64,000 bases of DNA from Ananas comosus (taxonomy: Eukaryota > Streptophyta > Magnoliopsida > Poales > Bromeliaceae). Of the stretch, positions 1 through 10,785 are shown piece by piece. Both the position numbers and the translations under genes were made by a program. Position 1 is the stretch's first letter, and each line of letters opens with the position of its first letter. The notes below the pieces were generated by a model. The model was not told the DNA's origin. It worked only from the letters and a program-made list of their open reading frames with translations, and searched no databases. The stretch spans positions 3,766,703 through 3,830,702 of the forward strand of contig NC_033633.1 in NCBI RefSeq assembly GCF_001540865.1, in the 5' to 3' direction.

Positions 1-616
1 TTGAAGCTTCCTAGTCTCGATTTGGGCTTTGATCAAGTTCTTCTTGATCTAAGATATTTTTTCACTTCTTGTGCAATTTTCGAAGATTTTCGAAGTAGTT
101 ATTTGGAAGCTTTTAACCCTTTAGAATTCTTCTTAGGGTGCCAGAAACTCGGTGGACAACTTCGTTCGGAGGAACGAAAGCGTTCGGATGTGATCCGGTG
201 GGTTTGACCTCACCGAAATGGGTGAACTCCCCCTGTCTCCTATGATGTTATAGGACTTAATTGTTGCATAATCATGATATTTATGCCATAATAGAATTTT
301 AGAGTGCTTGAAATATACATGTTATGTATAACATTTTGTATGCTCTATGTAGTAGAGAATAATTGATGAAAGCATGCATGTTGTATCTATGAAATTATAG
401 TCCGAGGACATGTTCCTTTTGGTGCTTTGTAGGAATGCATAATAGAGATGAATTCTAGGTCATTTGAGACTCTAGAGGGCTAATGGAACTAGTGGACTTT
501 GCAACTAATTTACTTGCTAGATAAAGATGAGCATGATGTACGACATGTTAACCATTTGATATAGAGCCATGAATATTGTACTTAGTTTAGATGAATAACT
601 AAGTTAACCAGGTAAC

Positions 617-798
617 ATTATGTTGACCCACTGACCGTCCCTAGAGCAAGTGGCAAAGGGCTTAGTGGTTGATACCCGAGACCCAAGTTCGAATCCTAGT
701 TGATTCACATTTCCAGCTGAGTTTATTTCTAAATGAATAAACGAAGCGAGTAGTGTGCTACCTATCTCTCTAAAAAAAAAAAAATATTATGTTGACCC
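617..798 (+). mobile_element. tRNA-derived SINE with 13-bp target duplication
   Basis: The body at 630-785 has a degenerate RNA polymerase III A box near 651-668 (TGGCAAAGGGCTTAGTGG) and a clear B box at 686-696 (AGTTCGAATCC). It ends in an A-rich tail (about 772-784). It is flanked by a direct repeat ATTATGTTGACCC at 617-629 and 786-798, the expected target-site duplication of LINE-driven insertion. The intact duplication suggests a fairly young insertion into the LTR. The tRNA of origin cannot be named from this. Confidence 0.8.
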
Positions 799-1502
799 TT
801 AAGTTGATAAATGAGATTTCGTATTTTAGATACGATGATTGATGTAGTTTGAATACTTGACATCCATATGATGCATAAGATGGTTGATGTACTCACTATA
901 GTAAAAAGTAAAGTATGTTATAGTACATGTTGTATGAGTAAAAGAAAGCTATGCATTTGTATGATAATTTTATATTCTATGTAGAGGAGGCTCATGTAGT
1001 GATGCACATATATATAATTGTAAACATTATGTTGCCGACCTATGAGTTGATAGATGAAACCTTATGCTAAAGGCATGTAGGAGTTTCATATATTGGAATA
1101 TGCAAATGATATGTAAATGATAAGTATATACTTGAGTAGTTCAATGAAAATTAAACATTTGCATGGCTATGTATGGATATTTATATACTCCATGAAGTGG
1201 AGGCATCATATAGAAAGGCATATGCATGACATATATTATGACTTGATAAGACACCCGTGGGGTTCATTGGATTTGACATTAGAAGATTACCCTTTTTGCA
1301 TATGGTATTATAGTGATAGTAGCACACATAACTAGGTTCATGAATGAGTCATAGAACCATTTTCATTAGAATAATGAAATGTGAACCTCTTCACGTGCTT
1401 AGGACATGTGCGATAATATAGAAAACAACAATGTCATAAAGAGGCATTGGACTTAGTGAATGGTTAAACTTGTACACTATGACATAGAACTAGACCTTTG
1501 GG

Positions 1503-1739
1503 TTGCTAGTATTTATACCATGTTTGAGACATGACGACCGTGTACTTAAGATGATGGTCATGCTTGCTTGCCATTTGTGCTCATTCGCACATGCTTGTGA
1601 GGGTCGCTCCTCTCAAGTCGGCACTCCAGAGTTGGCCTACGCGACAGATGCTCGCTCGTGCGGTATTGGGTGCCTACTGGGCCGGCATGGGATAGGCACA
1701 TTCCTAAAGGGGAAATGTTGGACTACCACGGGCAATTAG
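1503..1739 (+). other. Conserved open block within LTR (not called as a gene)
   Basis: An open stretch of 78 codons includes CSFAHACEGRS and GTPELAY. A near-identical peptide is encoded on the minus strand at 24829-25029 within the solo LTR. This could be plain DNA-level conservation of an LTR control region, since it contains the ACTCCRGAGT palindrome (1623-1632). A short LTR-encoded peptide cannot be excluded. No known domain is recognised. Confidence 0.35.
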
Positions 1740-2311
1740 ACGACACAAGTCGGACTACACTTGAGTAGATCCTGATGAATTGAAATATGTTAACCAAGAG
1801 TTAATTAGACTTGACATTATATTGGACATACTAGTAAGTTGATACCCTTGATACTTATGGATGCATACCTAATATGTTGTTCATCTATTGTATGGTTACC
1901 CTATATTGAGATTTGACGCATTCATAGTAGAGGGAGGTTTTTTTTTTTGTGGAACATTGTTGCATTGACACCCTTAGTATTTGTAACCTACACTTGTGAT
2001 GTTAAATGTAGAAGAATAGCTCAATGATGACTATAACCATATGATGTTAATGACAATATGAGAATTATACCATATTAAATAATCATGGTTTAAATATGGA
2101 CTAGCAATTTATTGTTGCATACATAACTACTTTTGCATGTAATTATAGAGATGGAATTTATATACATGATAGAGACATTTCATATAGAGGCATGATAAAG
2201 TTGAGATTATTCGATTACCTGTTGTATTTATATTTCATACTTCCTATATCATATCTATGCCTCAGTTGACTTAGTGGTGTATTTCGTCACTCTCGGCGGC
2301 TTACCCACCGG

Positions 2312-2331
2312 GAACTATTGTTTAATAGTTC
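2312..2331 (+). promoter_or_regulatory. Conserved LTR hairpin (copy 1)
   Basis: GAACTATTGTTTAATAGTTC folds into a stem-loop directly after the box ACCCACCGGG and about 20 bases before TTTCAGAGCC. The same module is found in the other long LTRs of the window, see the findings. Confidence 0.55.
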
Positions 2332-2827
2332 TCATCCCCATTGGTTGGTTGTTTTTGTTTCAGAGCCTTCCGTAGCGGGAAAGGCTAGGGATCGTGGCAA
2401 GGGAGGCAACGACTAGCTAGAGCCTCACGACGTGTAATAGATGAACCTACAAATTTATTTAGTGGCTTAGTGTTGTGATGTACTGTACATTATGTGAGAT
2501 CCTATGTATTCATTTTATACCCTTGGTTAGAATTGTTGTAATCTTGAGATTTTAGTTCCAAAATTTTTGTATCTAGCTGTTGTGCATTCTCGCTCTGATT
2601 ACCATATTTAGGATGGATTTTTCTATTGCTCTCTTTGACTGTTGTAGACGTCTTGTGCAGATTGTGGTTTTTAGTATGCACGGCGGGTCTGGGCACGCGC
2701 CCGGCGGGCTTTCGCTGCAGCTCAGGGCATGATAAGGAGGAACAGGGGCGACCTTCTAGACTTTCGCTTGATTGGGTCGAGAGTTGTTGTGTTTTGAATC
2801 TTACCTTTGTTTTGGTTTCAGGTAGCC

Positions 2828-4080
2828 ATGTATCGACACTGACCGCCAACGCAGGACCGTTCCGCGCTATCGGAGATGACGGAGCAGGTGGGACTGAGTG
2901 CACCCCCCTGATTTGAGAGAGCAGTTGGCTGCCTTGATTGAGGTGACTAGGCAACAGGGGGTGTTACTACAGAGAATGTGTGAGATGTTTACTCAGCAGT
3001 CGAGTACCGCACACAGAGCGTTAGAGCAGTAGGCGCCACCTCTGACTACTCCAGTGGCTGCACGAGCCACAGCTGTACCCCTACCAGCGACAGCTCCTAC
3101 AATACCAGTTGCACCTCCAGGAGAGGCGTCGCAGATGTCAGAGGCCGAGCAGGAGCGGATGACAGAGAGGCTCGCTCGTTTTTGTCGGTTTGATCCGCCG
3201 CACTTCGATGGTAGTCGCACCGAGCCCTGGGTGGTAGAGGCATGGGTGAGTGCGATGGAGAAGCTATTTGAGGATCTGTTTATATCGAAGCAAGAGGAGG
3301 TACATTTGTCTGTGCCTTGTTTGGCAGGTGATGCGCATGTCGGTGGAGGAGGATGCGACAGAATAGAGGTTTGGTTGCCCTACAGATGAGGTGGGACGAG
3401 TTTTGTGAACTGCTGTATGGGGCCTATTTCCCAAACAGCGTGAAGCAAAAACTCAAGGATGACCTAAAGAAGCTATAGCAGGGGGAGCAGTCAGTTCAGA
3501 AGTACACTTGAGAGTTCACTAGGCTTCTGAACTGTGTTCCGTTCTTAGCCAGGGATGAAGCCCACAAGGTCTACCTGTATGAGAGAGGCCTGAGGCTAGG
3601 GATCTTTGTTTTGGTTCAGGCGCAGAGGTTGAGGACCTTGGACGCGTCGATTGAGCAGGCGTTGTAGGTTGAGAGAGGAGCTGTATTAGTCTGTGAGCGG
3701 GCGACGACGCTTGGGTAGAGTCAGGATAGGAAGCCCCTAGTTCCAGATGACGGAGGACAGACTAGTAGCAGGTGATAGTGGTCTGGGGGATCTCGTCAGC
3801 AGCGTCAGCAGCAGGGGACTTCGCAATGTGTTATTTGTGGGGGACTGCACTGGCCTCGTTATTGTGAGTAGAGAGAGGGCCAATGTTTTGGATGTGGACA
3901 GCCAGGGCATCTGCGGGTGGCTTGTCCCCGAGCGGCATCACTAGCACCTTCGACGACGTCAACTCCGCCGGTACCCCAGTAGACCTATGGAGCGCCACCG
4001 AGCTATAGTCAGGCTGACAGAGCTTCAGTGTTGCGGCAGAGTGAGCAGCGACAGCAGGCATCGAGTGGCAAGGTGTATGC
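2828..4080 (+). pseudogene. gag of gypsy element, broken by stops and frameshifts
   Basis: Gag forms the particle and binds the element RNA. The start is taken at the ATG at 2828, just after TTTCAGGTAGCC; the equivalent ATG is in the element at 62642. The best open part, 3054-3389, includes the retrotransposon-gag segment with RFCRFDPPHFDG and MEKLFEDLFISKQEEVHL. The frame is then lost after LAGDAHV, where LEGDAHVWW-like sequence is usual. Two zinc knuckles survive: CVICGGLHWPRYC at 3827-3865 and CFGCGQPGHLRVAC at 3884-3925, separated by a stop at 3869. In-frame TAG and TGA codons elsewhere (for example near 3477 and 3509) confirm decay. The TAG and TGA stops are often one transition from CAG or CGA, consistent with decay by cytosine methylation. 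Confidence 0.8.
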
Positions 4081-4109
4081 AGCTAAGGTTGAGACTCAAC
4101 AGCAGCAAA

Positions 4110-4395
4110 CCGTGTGGTGGCAGATATCATTTTGATTTCTGGTATTAGAGCTCGTGCTTTATTTGATACCGGTGCATCGCATTCTTTTGTTAGTTGAGCA
4201 TTTGCATCATTGCATGGACTAGAGATAGGGCCGCTGTTGCATGCATGCGAGAAGCAGATTTCTGACCATGTGTTACATGTGGCGGAGTGTTGTTGGGCTT
4301 GTCTTGTGTAGTTAGGCTCTTGGATTATGCCTGCAGACCTGTTGGTCTTGAGGCAGTTGCAGGACTTTAATGTAGTGCTGGCATGGATTGGCTGG
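4110..4395 (+). pseudogene. Retropepsin-type aspartic protease, degenerate
   Basis: The active-site motif of a retroelement aspartic protease is readable as ALFDTGASHSFV at 4156-4191, with the catalytic Asp at 4165-4167. This domain releases gag and pol products from the polyprotein. The tail GMDWL, typical of the protease to RT linker in Ty3/gypsy elements, is read at 4381-4395 in a shifted frame. There is a stop shortly after the active-site motif. It lies between the zinc knuckles and RT, as expected. Confidence 0.7.
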
Positions 4396-5482
4396 CTCGG
4401 TACTATGCGGCGATCGATTGTGGAGTGAGGATAGTGACGTTCCACGAGCTAAGCCCGGAGGAGTTCACTTTCAGAGGCTGCAGGAGTACGCTGTTTGCCA
4501 CTTGGATCTCTTCAGCGAGGGCTAGACAGCTGATGAGCCGAGGATGTATTGCTTTCTTGGCAACGATAGTAGAGGTGCCTACGGCGGCACCAGGACTCGA
4601 GGATATCCCTGTAGTTCGCGAGTTTTCGGATGTCTTTCCCCCGGAGCTGACGACTATGCCGCCGGATAGAGAGATTGCGTTTGTGATTGACGTGGTTCCT
4701 GAAACTACGCCAACTCAAAGGCACCCTACCGAATGGCACCCGCAAAGCTGAGAGAGCTAAAGGCGCAGTTTCAGGATTTGATGGATAAGGGGTATGTGGG
4801 ACCCAGTGTGTCGCCTTGGGGAGTGCCGGTATTATTTGTAAAGAAGAATGATGGTTCGCTAAAACTGTGTGTGGATTACCGAGAGTTGAATAAAGTGACC
4901 ATCAAGAACAAGTATTCTTTGCCGCGCTTCGACGATCTGTTTGATCAGCTGCAAGGATCTTGCATCTTTTCGAAGATTGATCTTCAGTCAGGTTACCACC
5001 AATTGAGGGTGAGGGCCGAGGATGTTCCCAAGACGGCTTTTCAGACTCGGTACGGGTATTATGAGTTCACAGTGATACCTTTTGGATTGACTAATGCCCC
5101 TGCCGCATTTATGGATTTGATGAATCGAGTGTTTAAGCTGTTCTTGGATAGATTTGTGGTAGTATTCATTGATAATATTCTAATTTACTCTCGGAGTGAT
5201 GTTGAGCACGAGGAGTACTTGAGGATAGTATTACAGTTTCTGAGGGAGAAGAAGTTGTATGCTAAGTTGAAGAAGTGCGAGTTTTGGTTTCGAGAGGTTT
5301 CTTTCTTGGGCCATGTAATTTCTGCAGCTGGAGTAGCAATTGACCCGAAAAAGATTGATGCTATTCGGGATTGGCCCAGACCGACGATGATTACCGAGGT
5401 GAGGAGCTTCCTTGGATCGGCTGGTTATTACTGCCGGTTTGGGAAGGCTTTGCGAAGCTTTCCACAACCCTCACTCGATTGA
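4383..5482 (+). pseudogene. Reverse transcriptase, frameshifted and catalytically altered
   Basis: The segment 4383-4751 holds the pre-RT part (VREFSDVFPPEL, PPDREIAFVIDVVP). A frameshift near 4725-4740 moves the frame to the body at 4733-5482. The body shows [52 protein letters not shown], and the metal-binding motif near residues 144-152. That motif reads FIDNILIYS, where active elements have a second Asp (xxDD), so codon 5174-5176 (AAT) should abolish polymerase activity. The frame is lost again after AGYYCRF, before RNase H. The family is Ty3/gypsy by the order and the FGLTNAP motif. Confidence 0.88.
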
Positions 5483-5941
5483 CTCGGAATTCGTCTGGAG
5501 TGAGGATTGTCAGAGGAGCTTCGAGGCGTTGAGGCAGAGGTTGATGTTGGCTCCTATCCTTAACCTCCCAGTTATAGGGAAAGGATTTATGATCTACAGT
5601 GATGCATTGCACAACGGTTGGGTTGTGTTTTGATGCAGCATGGTAGGATAATTGCTTATACTTTTCGGTTGTTGAAGGATTATGAGAAGAATTATCCTAC
5701 GCATAACTTAGAGCTTGTCGCGGTGGTGTTTGCTCTGATGTTGTGGCAGCATTATCTGTATGGTGAGCACTGTGAGATCTTTGCAGATCATAAAAGTCTC
5801 AAGTATCTGTTCACCAAAAAGGAGTTGAACCTGAGGCAACGCCGATGGTTGGAGTTATTGAAGGATTATGATATCAGCATTCAGTATCACCCCGGTAAGG
5901 TGAATGTGGTTGCAGATGCGTCGAGCAGGAAATCAGTGTAG
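5412..5941 (+). pseudogene. RNase H domain, frameshifted
   Basis: Two frames together cover the Ty3-type RNase H that follows RT. The first (to 5633) has FEALRQRLMLAPIL and FMIYSDA, the latter carrying a catalytic Asp. The second (5618-5941) has [32 protein letters not shown] with its Glu, [20 protein letters not shown] and a final [14 protein letters not shown]. In elements that work the last motif is NVVADALSR. The frame change near 5620 and the TAG at 5939-5941 break it. Confidence 0.85.
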
Positions 5942-6038
5942 AGTTTGAGTTTGTTGATCACTCAGCAGAGACCGTTACTTGAGGAGTTGCAGTCACTGAG
6001 GCTCGAGATTGTGTCCCCTGGGGCTACCGCAAGGCTGA

Positions 6039-6951
6039 TGTCTATAATCTTGCAGCCCACTCTGTTGGATAGGGTTAGAGAGAAATAGAGTGGAGACTCC
6101 CATTTATTGAGGATCCGGGAGCAGATTAGAGGGGACAGGCAGAGGCCTTTACTGTGGACAGTTTGGGAATATTGCGGTACAGGGACCGACTGTGTGTGCC
6201 TATGGATTCAGAGATCTGAGTGGAGATTTTGAGAGAGGCTTATTATTCGTCTTATACGGTTCACCCTGATGGAACCAAGATGTATAAGGGTTTAAAGGCA
6301 CACTTTTGGTGGAATGGAATGAAGAGGGACATTTGCAGATGGTGGCTCAGTGTTTGACTTACCAACAGGTGAAGGCAGAACATCGTGTACCTGCTGGCAA
6401 GCTTCAAAATCTTCCAGTGCCGGAGTGGAAATGGAAGCAGATCATGATGGATTTTGTCGTGGGTTTACCGAGAGCACAGAGTGGATTTGATGCTATATGA
6501 GTGATTGTGGACAAACTGACTAAGTCTGTCCACTTCCTACAAGTGCAGACCACTTGGTCCAGAGAGCGACTTGCCTAGCTATACTTGGATGAGGTATGTT
6601 ACATGGAGTACCTACCCCGATTGTATCTAATAGGGACTTGAGGTTTGTCTCACATTTCTTGAGGAGCCTTCAGACGGCTTTGGGTACGCAGCTCCACTTC
6701 AATACAGCATTTCATCCACATACAGATGGTCAGTCAGAGAGGACCATTCAGACTCTAGAGGACATGTTGAGAGCTTGTGTCTTGGATTTTGGAGGAGGGT
6801 GGCATCGATACTTGAGATTTGTTGAGTTTGCGTACAACAACAGCTATCAAGCGAGCATTCGAATGGCTCTGTTTGAAGCGTTGTACGGACGCAAGTGTCG
6901 ATCACCCTTGCATTAGAGTGATATGGGTGAAAGAAAGACTTTGGGGCCTGA
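6039..6951 (+). pseudogene. Integrase, first copy of a tandem duplication
   Basis: This 913-bp segment contains the HHCC zinc region ([24 protein letters not shown]), the linker [19 protein letters not shown], and the core ending [21 protein letters not shown] with the catalytic Glu. The middle motif reads SNRDLRF where SDRDPRF is usual, so the second catalytic Asp appears changed. Stops and frame changes occur (for example TGA at 6498-6500 and TAG at 6913-6915). The segment repeats at 6952-7870, and the two copies meet at the four-base microhomology CTGA (6948-6951). Confidence 0.85.
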
Positions 6952-7870
6952 TGTCTATGATCTTGCAGCCCACGCTGTTTGATAGGATTAGAGAGAAATA
7001 GAGTGGAGACTCCCATTTATTGAGGATCCGGGAGCAGATTGAGAGGGGACAGGCGGAGGCCTTTACTGTGGATAGTTCGAGAGTATTGCGGTACAGGGAC
7101 CGACTGTGTGTGCCTATGGATTCAGAGATCCGAGTGGAGATTTTGAGAGATGCTCATTACTCGCCTTATACGGTTCACTCTGGTGGAACCAAGATGCATA
7201 AGGATTTAAAGATACACTTTTGGTGGAATGGAATGAAGAGGGACATTGGCAGATGGTGGCTCAGTGTCTAACTTACCAACAGATGAAGGCAGAACATTGT
7301 GTACCTGCTGGCAAGCTTCAGAATCTTTCAATGCCTGAGTGGAAATGGGAGCAGATCACGAAAGATTTTGTCGTGAGTTTACCGAAAGCACAGGATGGAT
7401 TTGATGCTATATGGGTGATAGTGGACAGACTGACCAAATCTGCTCACTTCCTACCGGTGTAGACCACTTGGTCCAGAGAGCGACTCGCCCAGCTATACTT
7501 AGATAAGATAGTGAGGTTACATCGAATACCTACCTCGATTGTATCAGATAGAGATCCGAGATTCGTCTCGCATTTTTGGAGGAACTTTCAGACGGCTTTG
7601 GGTACGCAGCTCTACTTCAGTACCGCATTTCATCCACAGACAGATGGTCAGTCAGAGAGGACCATTCAGACTCTAGAGGACATGTTGAGAGCTTGTGTCC
7701 TGAATTTTTGGAGGAGGGTGGCATCGATACTTGAGATTTGTTGAGTTTGCGTACAACAACAGCTATCCAGCGAGCATTCGAATGGCTCTGTTTGAAGCGT
7801 TGTATGGACGCAAGTGTCGATCACCCTTGTATTGGAGTGATGTGGGTGAAAGAAAGACTTTGGGGCCTGA
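6952..7870 (+). pseudogene. Integrase, second copy of the tandem duplication
   Basis: This 919-bp copy starts at the same leader text as copy 1 (TGTCTAT followed by ATCTTGCAGCCCA) and runs through the zinc region and the whole core. It keeps SDRDPRFVSHF and [14 protein letters not shown], so its catalytic Asp and Glu are less damaged than in copy 1. It still has stops (for example TAG at 7460-7462) and a frame change near 7725. It runs on into the normal C-terminal domain. The copies differ by scattered substitutions, so the duplication is not very recent or an assembly stutter. Confidence 0.85.
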
Positions 7871-8411
7871 GATTCGGATGGAGGCAGAGGAGAAGGTAAG
7901 GGTTGTGCGACGACATCTTGAGACCGCCCAGAGTTGACAGAGGAACTATGTTGATACTAGGAGACGAGACTTGGAATTTCTGGTTGGTGATCATGTTTTC
8001 CTGAAAGTCTCGCTGTCCCGAGGGATTCGCAGATTTGGAGTTCATGGAAAGCTCAGTCCACGATTTGTTGGCCCTTTCGAGGTTTTGGAGCGAGTCGGGC
8101 CAGTGGCTTATAGGATTGCACTTCCACCGCGCCTTCCTGGTGTCCACGAATTATTCCATGTCTTGGTGTTGAGGAGATATGTGTTTGATCCCTCACACGT
8201 GATTGACTTCATTCCACTTGAGATAGGTGAGGACCTGAGGTACGAGGAGCGACCGGTGCAGATTCTTGCTCGTGAGACGAAAGAATTGCGCAACTGGGTC
8301 ATACCGTACGTGAAGGTACAATGGAGTAATCACGAGGAGCGTGAGGTGATGTGGGAGCTAGAGGCTGTGATGCAGGAGTCCTACCCTTACTTATTTGAGG
8401 CTCAGGATTGA
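7871..8411 (+). pseudogene. Integrase C-terminus with chromodomain-like tail
   Basis: The open part 7971-8411 begins MEFLVGDHVFLKVS, followed by GKLSPRFVGPFEVLERVG and LPGVHELFHVLVLRRY, the usual integrase C-terminal fold of plant gypsy elements. The last 55 residues include RNWVIPYVKVQWSNH and VMWELEAVMQESYPYLF, matching the chromodomain-like tail of Tekay/del chromoviruses. Such tails are thought to steer integration to heterochromatin. The 146-codon end is intact, but upstream the frame is interrupted by a TGA near 7934. Confidence 0.8.
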
Positions 8412-8447
8412 GGTATGATTGAAAGTTTTGAGTATAAAACTTTTTAT

Positions 8448-8459
8448 AGTGGGGGAGGA
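8448..8459 (+). other. Polypurine tract
   Basis: AGTGGGGGAGGA lies directly before the TG that opens the 3' LTR at 8460. It is the expected primer site for plus-strand DNA synthesis. Confidence 0.75.
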
Positions 8460-8644
8460 TGTAGTGTCCCTGGTGTTTAGCGGTCTGTGTGACTTCAGCA
8501 TCTGTGGCTTGTCGACACGTCTGGTGGGTGTCGAGACAAGTCAGAGTCCTTTCGGCCCGAAATAGATGCAAAACAGACTCAGCGCGATGCGAGAGTAGAG
8601 TTCTGACACTGAAATCTGCAAAGTGTAGGATTTCAGTGTTTAGT

Positions 8645-8835
8645 ATCGGTACCAGAGAGGAGTACCGGTACCCCAGTGAGAGTTCAGAACAGGATGCTCT
8701 CGTGTTTCCGTATGTTGATGCTGAGTACCGGTACCTGTTGTCGAGTACCGGTATCGAGCTCGGGTACCAGTACTGCATCGGGCTGGTATCGGTACCCAGC
8801 ACGCGAGACTGCAAATTGAAGGGCCGAATACTGGT
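8645..8835 (+). promoter_or_regulatory. Array of GTACCGGTAC-type palindromes in LTR U3
   Basis: At least six exact or one- to two-base variants of the decamer GTACCGGTAC occur here (near 8646, 8660, 8725, 8743, 8788 and 8829). The array lies in the U3 half, upstream of the presumed transcript start, where plant LTRs carry enhancer repeats. The same decamer recurs at 12357-12512 in the inverted solo LTR. The binding factor is unknown. Confidence 0.55.
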
Positions 8836-9688
8836 ACTCCAGGTGGAAAGTGAGTTTGTGAGGGGTATTTTGGTCTTTTTGGTGTTGGATTATATCGCCA
8901 CCTACCCTCAGCATAGTTATCTACCTGAGAAGCTTAAGAAACTCATATAGCTTTTTTTCCCTCTCTCTTTCTAGCTTGTGTACGCCGCTCGTTGGGAAGT
9001 CGAGGATCGAGCTCGTGTAGAGTCTTCGCTTGCTCGGAGGATCGGTCGAGTGCGTGGGTTGTCCGGTTGAGGCCATCGGAGGTCAAGCGCACACGGAGTT
9101 TCTCTTTTCGACCTCTAGCCGACGTTGGACGAGCGGTCGAGGTGGATTAATATTTGCTAAAATCGTCGGATTTCCTTCTAAGTCGAGTGTCAGCATGTAT
9201 TGATTTATGTGTAGTATCATATTTGGTAGCTTGAATTTTTTGATTTGCATAGTTTTTATGGAATCTGAATTTGATGCTTAAATTTTAGAATATTTGTTAC
9301 ATGTTGAACTGGGAATTGACTTAGGAGAAAGAACGTTAAACCCTACACTATTATTTTCTGAAAAGTTACCAGATTTAGTTTCAGGAGCTGTTTTTCTTTT
9401 GTATCCCCGCTGTTAGTGCGTACTGGATACACAGATTAGTGTAGGGTGAGTTTACGCTCGTGCTTAGGGGCCGAGCTCGATTTACAGTAGTGTGTAGACT
9501 ATTCCGTACTGTCGGGTGCCGTCGTGGTTGACGGTGGACCCAGATTTGCATCGGATTGTGCCAAGGGTATGCGAGCTTTGGTTGTTAGACTGGTTAGACC
9601 CATTTGCATTGACTACAGCCTGTAAGAGACTGATTGAGCTCGGCAGAGACACGCTTGCATACTCGATTGGGTCGTGCACACGAGTGCC

Positions 9689-9698
9689 ACTCCGGAGT
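9689..9698. promoter_or_regulatory. ACTCCGGAGT palindrome
   Basis: A perfect 10-bp palindrome preceded by GAGTGCC. It is repeated at 11122-11131 and 24951-24960, and as ACTCCGGAGA at 23852, 26966 and 32125, always inside LTRs. Confidence 0.45.
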
Positions 9699-9964
9699 CA
9701 GGCTTTGACTTGCGTTGATGTCGCAGCCGTCCTGTTTTGGACCGTTTACTTGGAACGGCCATCCCCGTGGTGGGTCCATTTGGGTTGCCCTAGTGAGATT
9801 GGGTCAGGGTGATGCATGTTTATGTCTACAGATAGTCTATGTTAGTTAGCGATAGTATAGTGGCATGTAGCTGTAGAGTTCTTTTCAGCTTTCCTTACTA
9901 TCCTTTGCACATATTACTGTATACTTAGTGGGTGGGCCGTTGAGGTCGGTGATGGTACCCACTG

Positions 9965-9991
9965 AGGACTACTCTATTTTGTAGTAGTTCT
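9965..9991 (+). promoter_or_regulatory. Conserved LTR hairpin (copy 2)
   Basis: A stem AGGACTAC / GTAGTAGTTCT with a short T-rich loop follows GGTACCCACTG and precedes TTTTGCAGAGCC near 10011-10022. Confidence 0.55.
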
Positions 9992-10384
9992 CGCACCTAG
10001 TTGTTAACATCTTTTGCAGAGCCTTCGTCTGCGGCTGCTGCTGTTGCTGATTCTGATCGTGGTAAAGGAGTCGCGAGCTAGATCCCTACCAGTCTTGGCC
10101 GTCGTGCTAGCGGAGTACCCGTCTGAGGTAATGCGTTGTATTCATGTACATACGTTATGTTTTATTTACTCGCTGGAGCGAGGTGATGTGGTTGTTGTTG
10201 TTTATACAGTGAATACTTTATGTTTTATATATATGTTTTAATTCTAACAGCTTTATACACTTGGTTGTACGTAGCTATGACTTGTTTACAGGTACAGCTA
10301 TCGCTTTGTATACACGAAAAATTTCTATATATATGGCGGGTCTGTTTGCGTGCTCGGAAAAACGTGGTAATCCGGGGCGTGACA

Positions 10385-10405
10385 ATATGTGTGTGTGTGT
10401 GTGTG
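10385..10405. repeat. (GT)n microsatellite, left part
   Basis: A run of GT dinucleotides directly follows the 3' LTR. It continues at 12676-12695 on the far side of the solo LTR, so a single GT tract was split by the insertion. Confidence 0.85.
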
Positions 10406-10785
10406 TGTCAAGCCCCGGATATCACATTCCCCGGGCACGTCGACAAATCCGCCGTATACAAAGGAATTTCCCCTGTATACGAAGCGTCAAAGTACCTGTA
10501 GAAAAACGATACTACAAACAGTAGCATAGAGCTGCTCAAGAACAACTAAATAACTGAGTTTCATATACATAGGTAGCATCCAAAATACAAAACTACTCGC
10601 ACTGGCGATTTAAACAACTATGTACATAAACTCCAAAACAACAACTACCTGCAGTAGGGGAAAGCCTCTAGCTCTGACTGTCGGGTAGGGCTCTAGCTCG
10701 CAACGCCCTTGCCTCGATCCTGATCGGCGGAAGATGCAGCAGCCGGCACCTGTGGCTCTGCAAAACATAAATAACAACTGGGCGT

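Larger units (their letters stand above)
1..2734 (+). repeat. LTR, 5' side of the first gypsy element (left end outside window)
   Basis: This stretch has no coding content and ends at 2721-2734 in a degenerate form of the LTR terminus seen elsewhere (GGGGCGTGACA). It is followed by sequence near 2758-2785 that matches the gag leader of the element at 62569-62588. It contains the hairpin at 2312-2331, a TTTCAG-AGCCTTCC block near 2352-2366, and the block at 1600-1640. All three recur in the minus-strand solo LTR at 23951-26631, so the two are probably one family. A SINE sits at 630-785. The exact start is unknown. Confidence 0.7.
1..10384 (+). mobile_element. Decayed Ty3/gypsy (Tekay/del-like chromovirus) retrotransposon
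   Basis: The domain order gag, protease, RT, RNase H, integrase, chromodomain-type C-terminus, polypurine tract, LTR is that of a Ty3/gypsy chromovirus. The C-terminal part ends in a chromodomain-like segment of the kind found in Tekay/del elements. Every coding domain has stops or frameshifts, so the copy is dead. Two oddities are visible. The LTR-like sequence at the left (to about 2734) resembles the right-hand LTR (8460-10384) only in short blocks. The primer-binding site expected after 2734 is missing. The left end lies outside the window, so no target duplication can be checked. Confidence 0.85.
8460..10384 (+). repeat. 3' LTR of the first gypsy element
   Basis: The LTR opens with TGTAGTGTCCCTGG immediately after the polypurine tract and ends GGGGCGTGACA at 10384 (1925 bp). 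It holds the ACCGGT-type array at 8645-8835, the ACTCCGGAGT palindrome at 9689-9698, and the hairpin at 9965-9991 followed by TTTTGCAGAGCC. The solo LTR at 10406-12675 is the same family in the opposite orientation. It is followed by ATATG and a (GT)n tract. Confidence 0.8.

Noticed and set aside
686..696. Possible tRNA gene from the B box
   Set aside because: No cloverleaf can be folded around it; the A-rich tail and target duplication show a SINE.
2502..2954. 150-codon minus-strand frame
   Set aside because: It overlaps the LTR edge and gag leader of the plus-strand element and shows no domain.
8299..8950. Frames of 153-171 codons on both strands at the 3' LTR
   Set aside because: They cross the polypurine tract and U3 array, and their repeats come from GTACCGGTAC.
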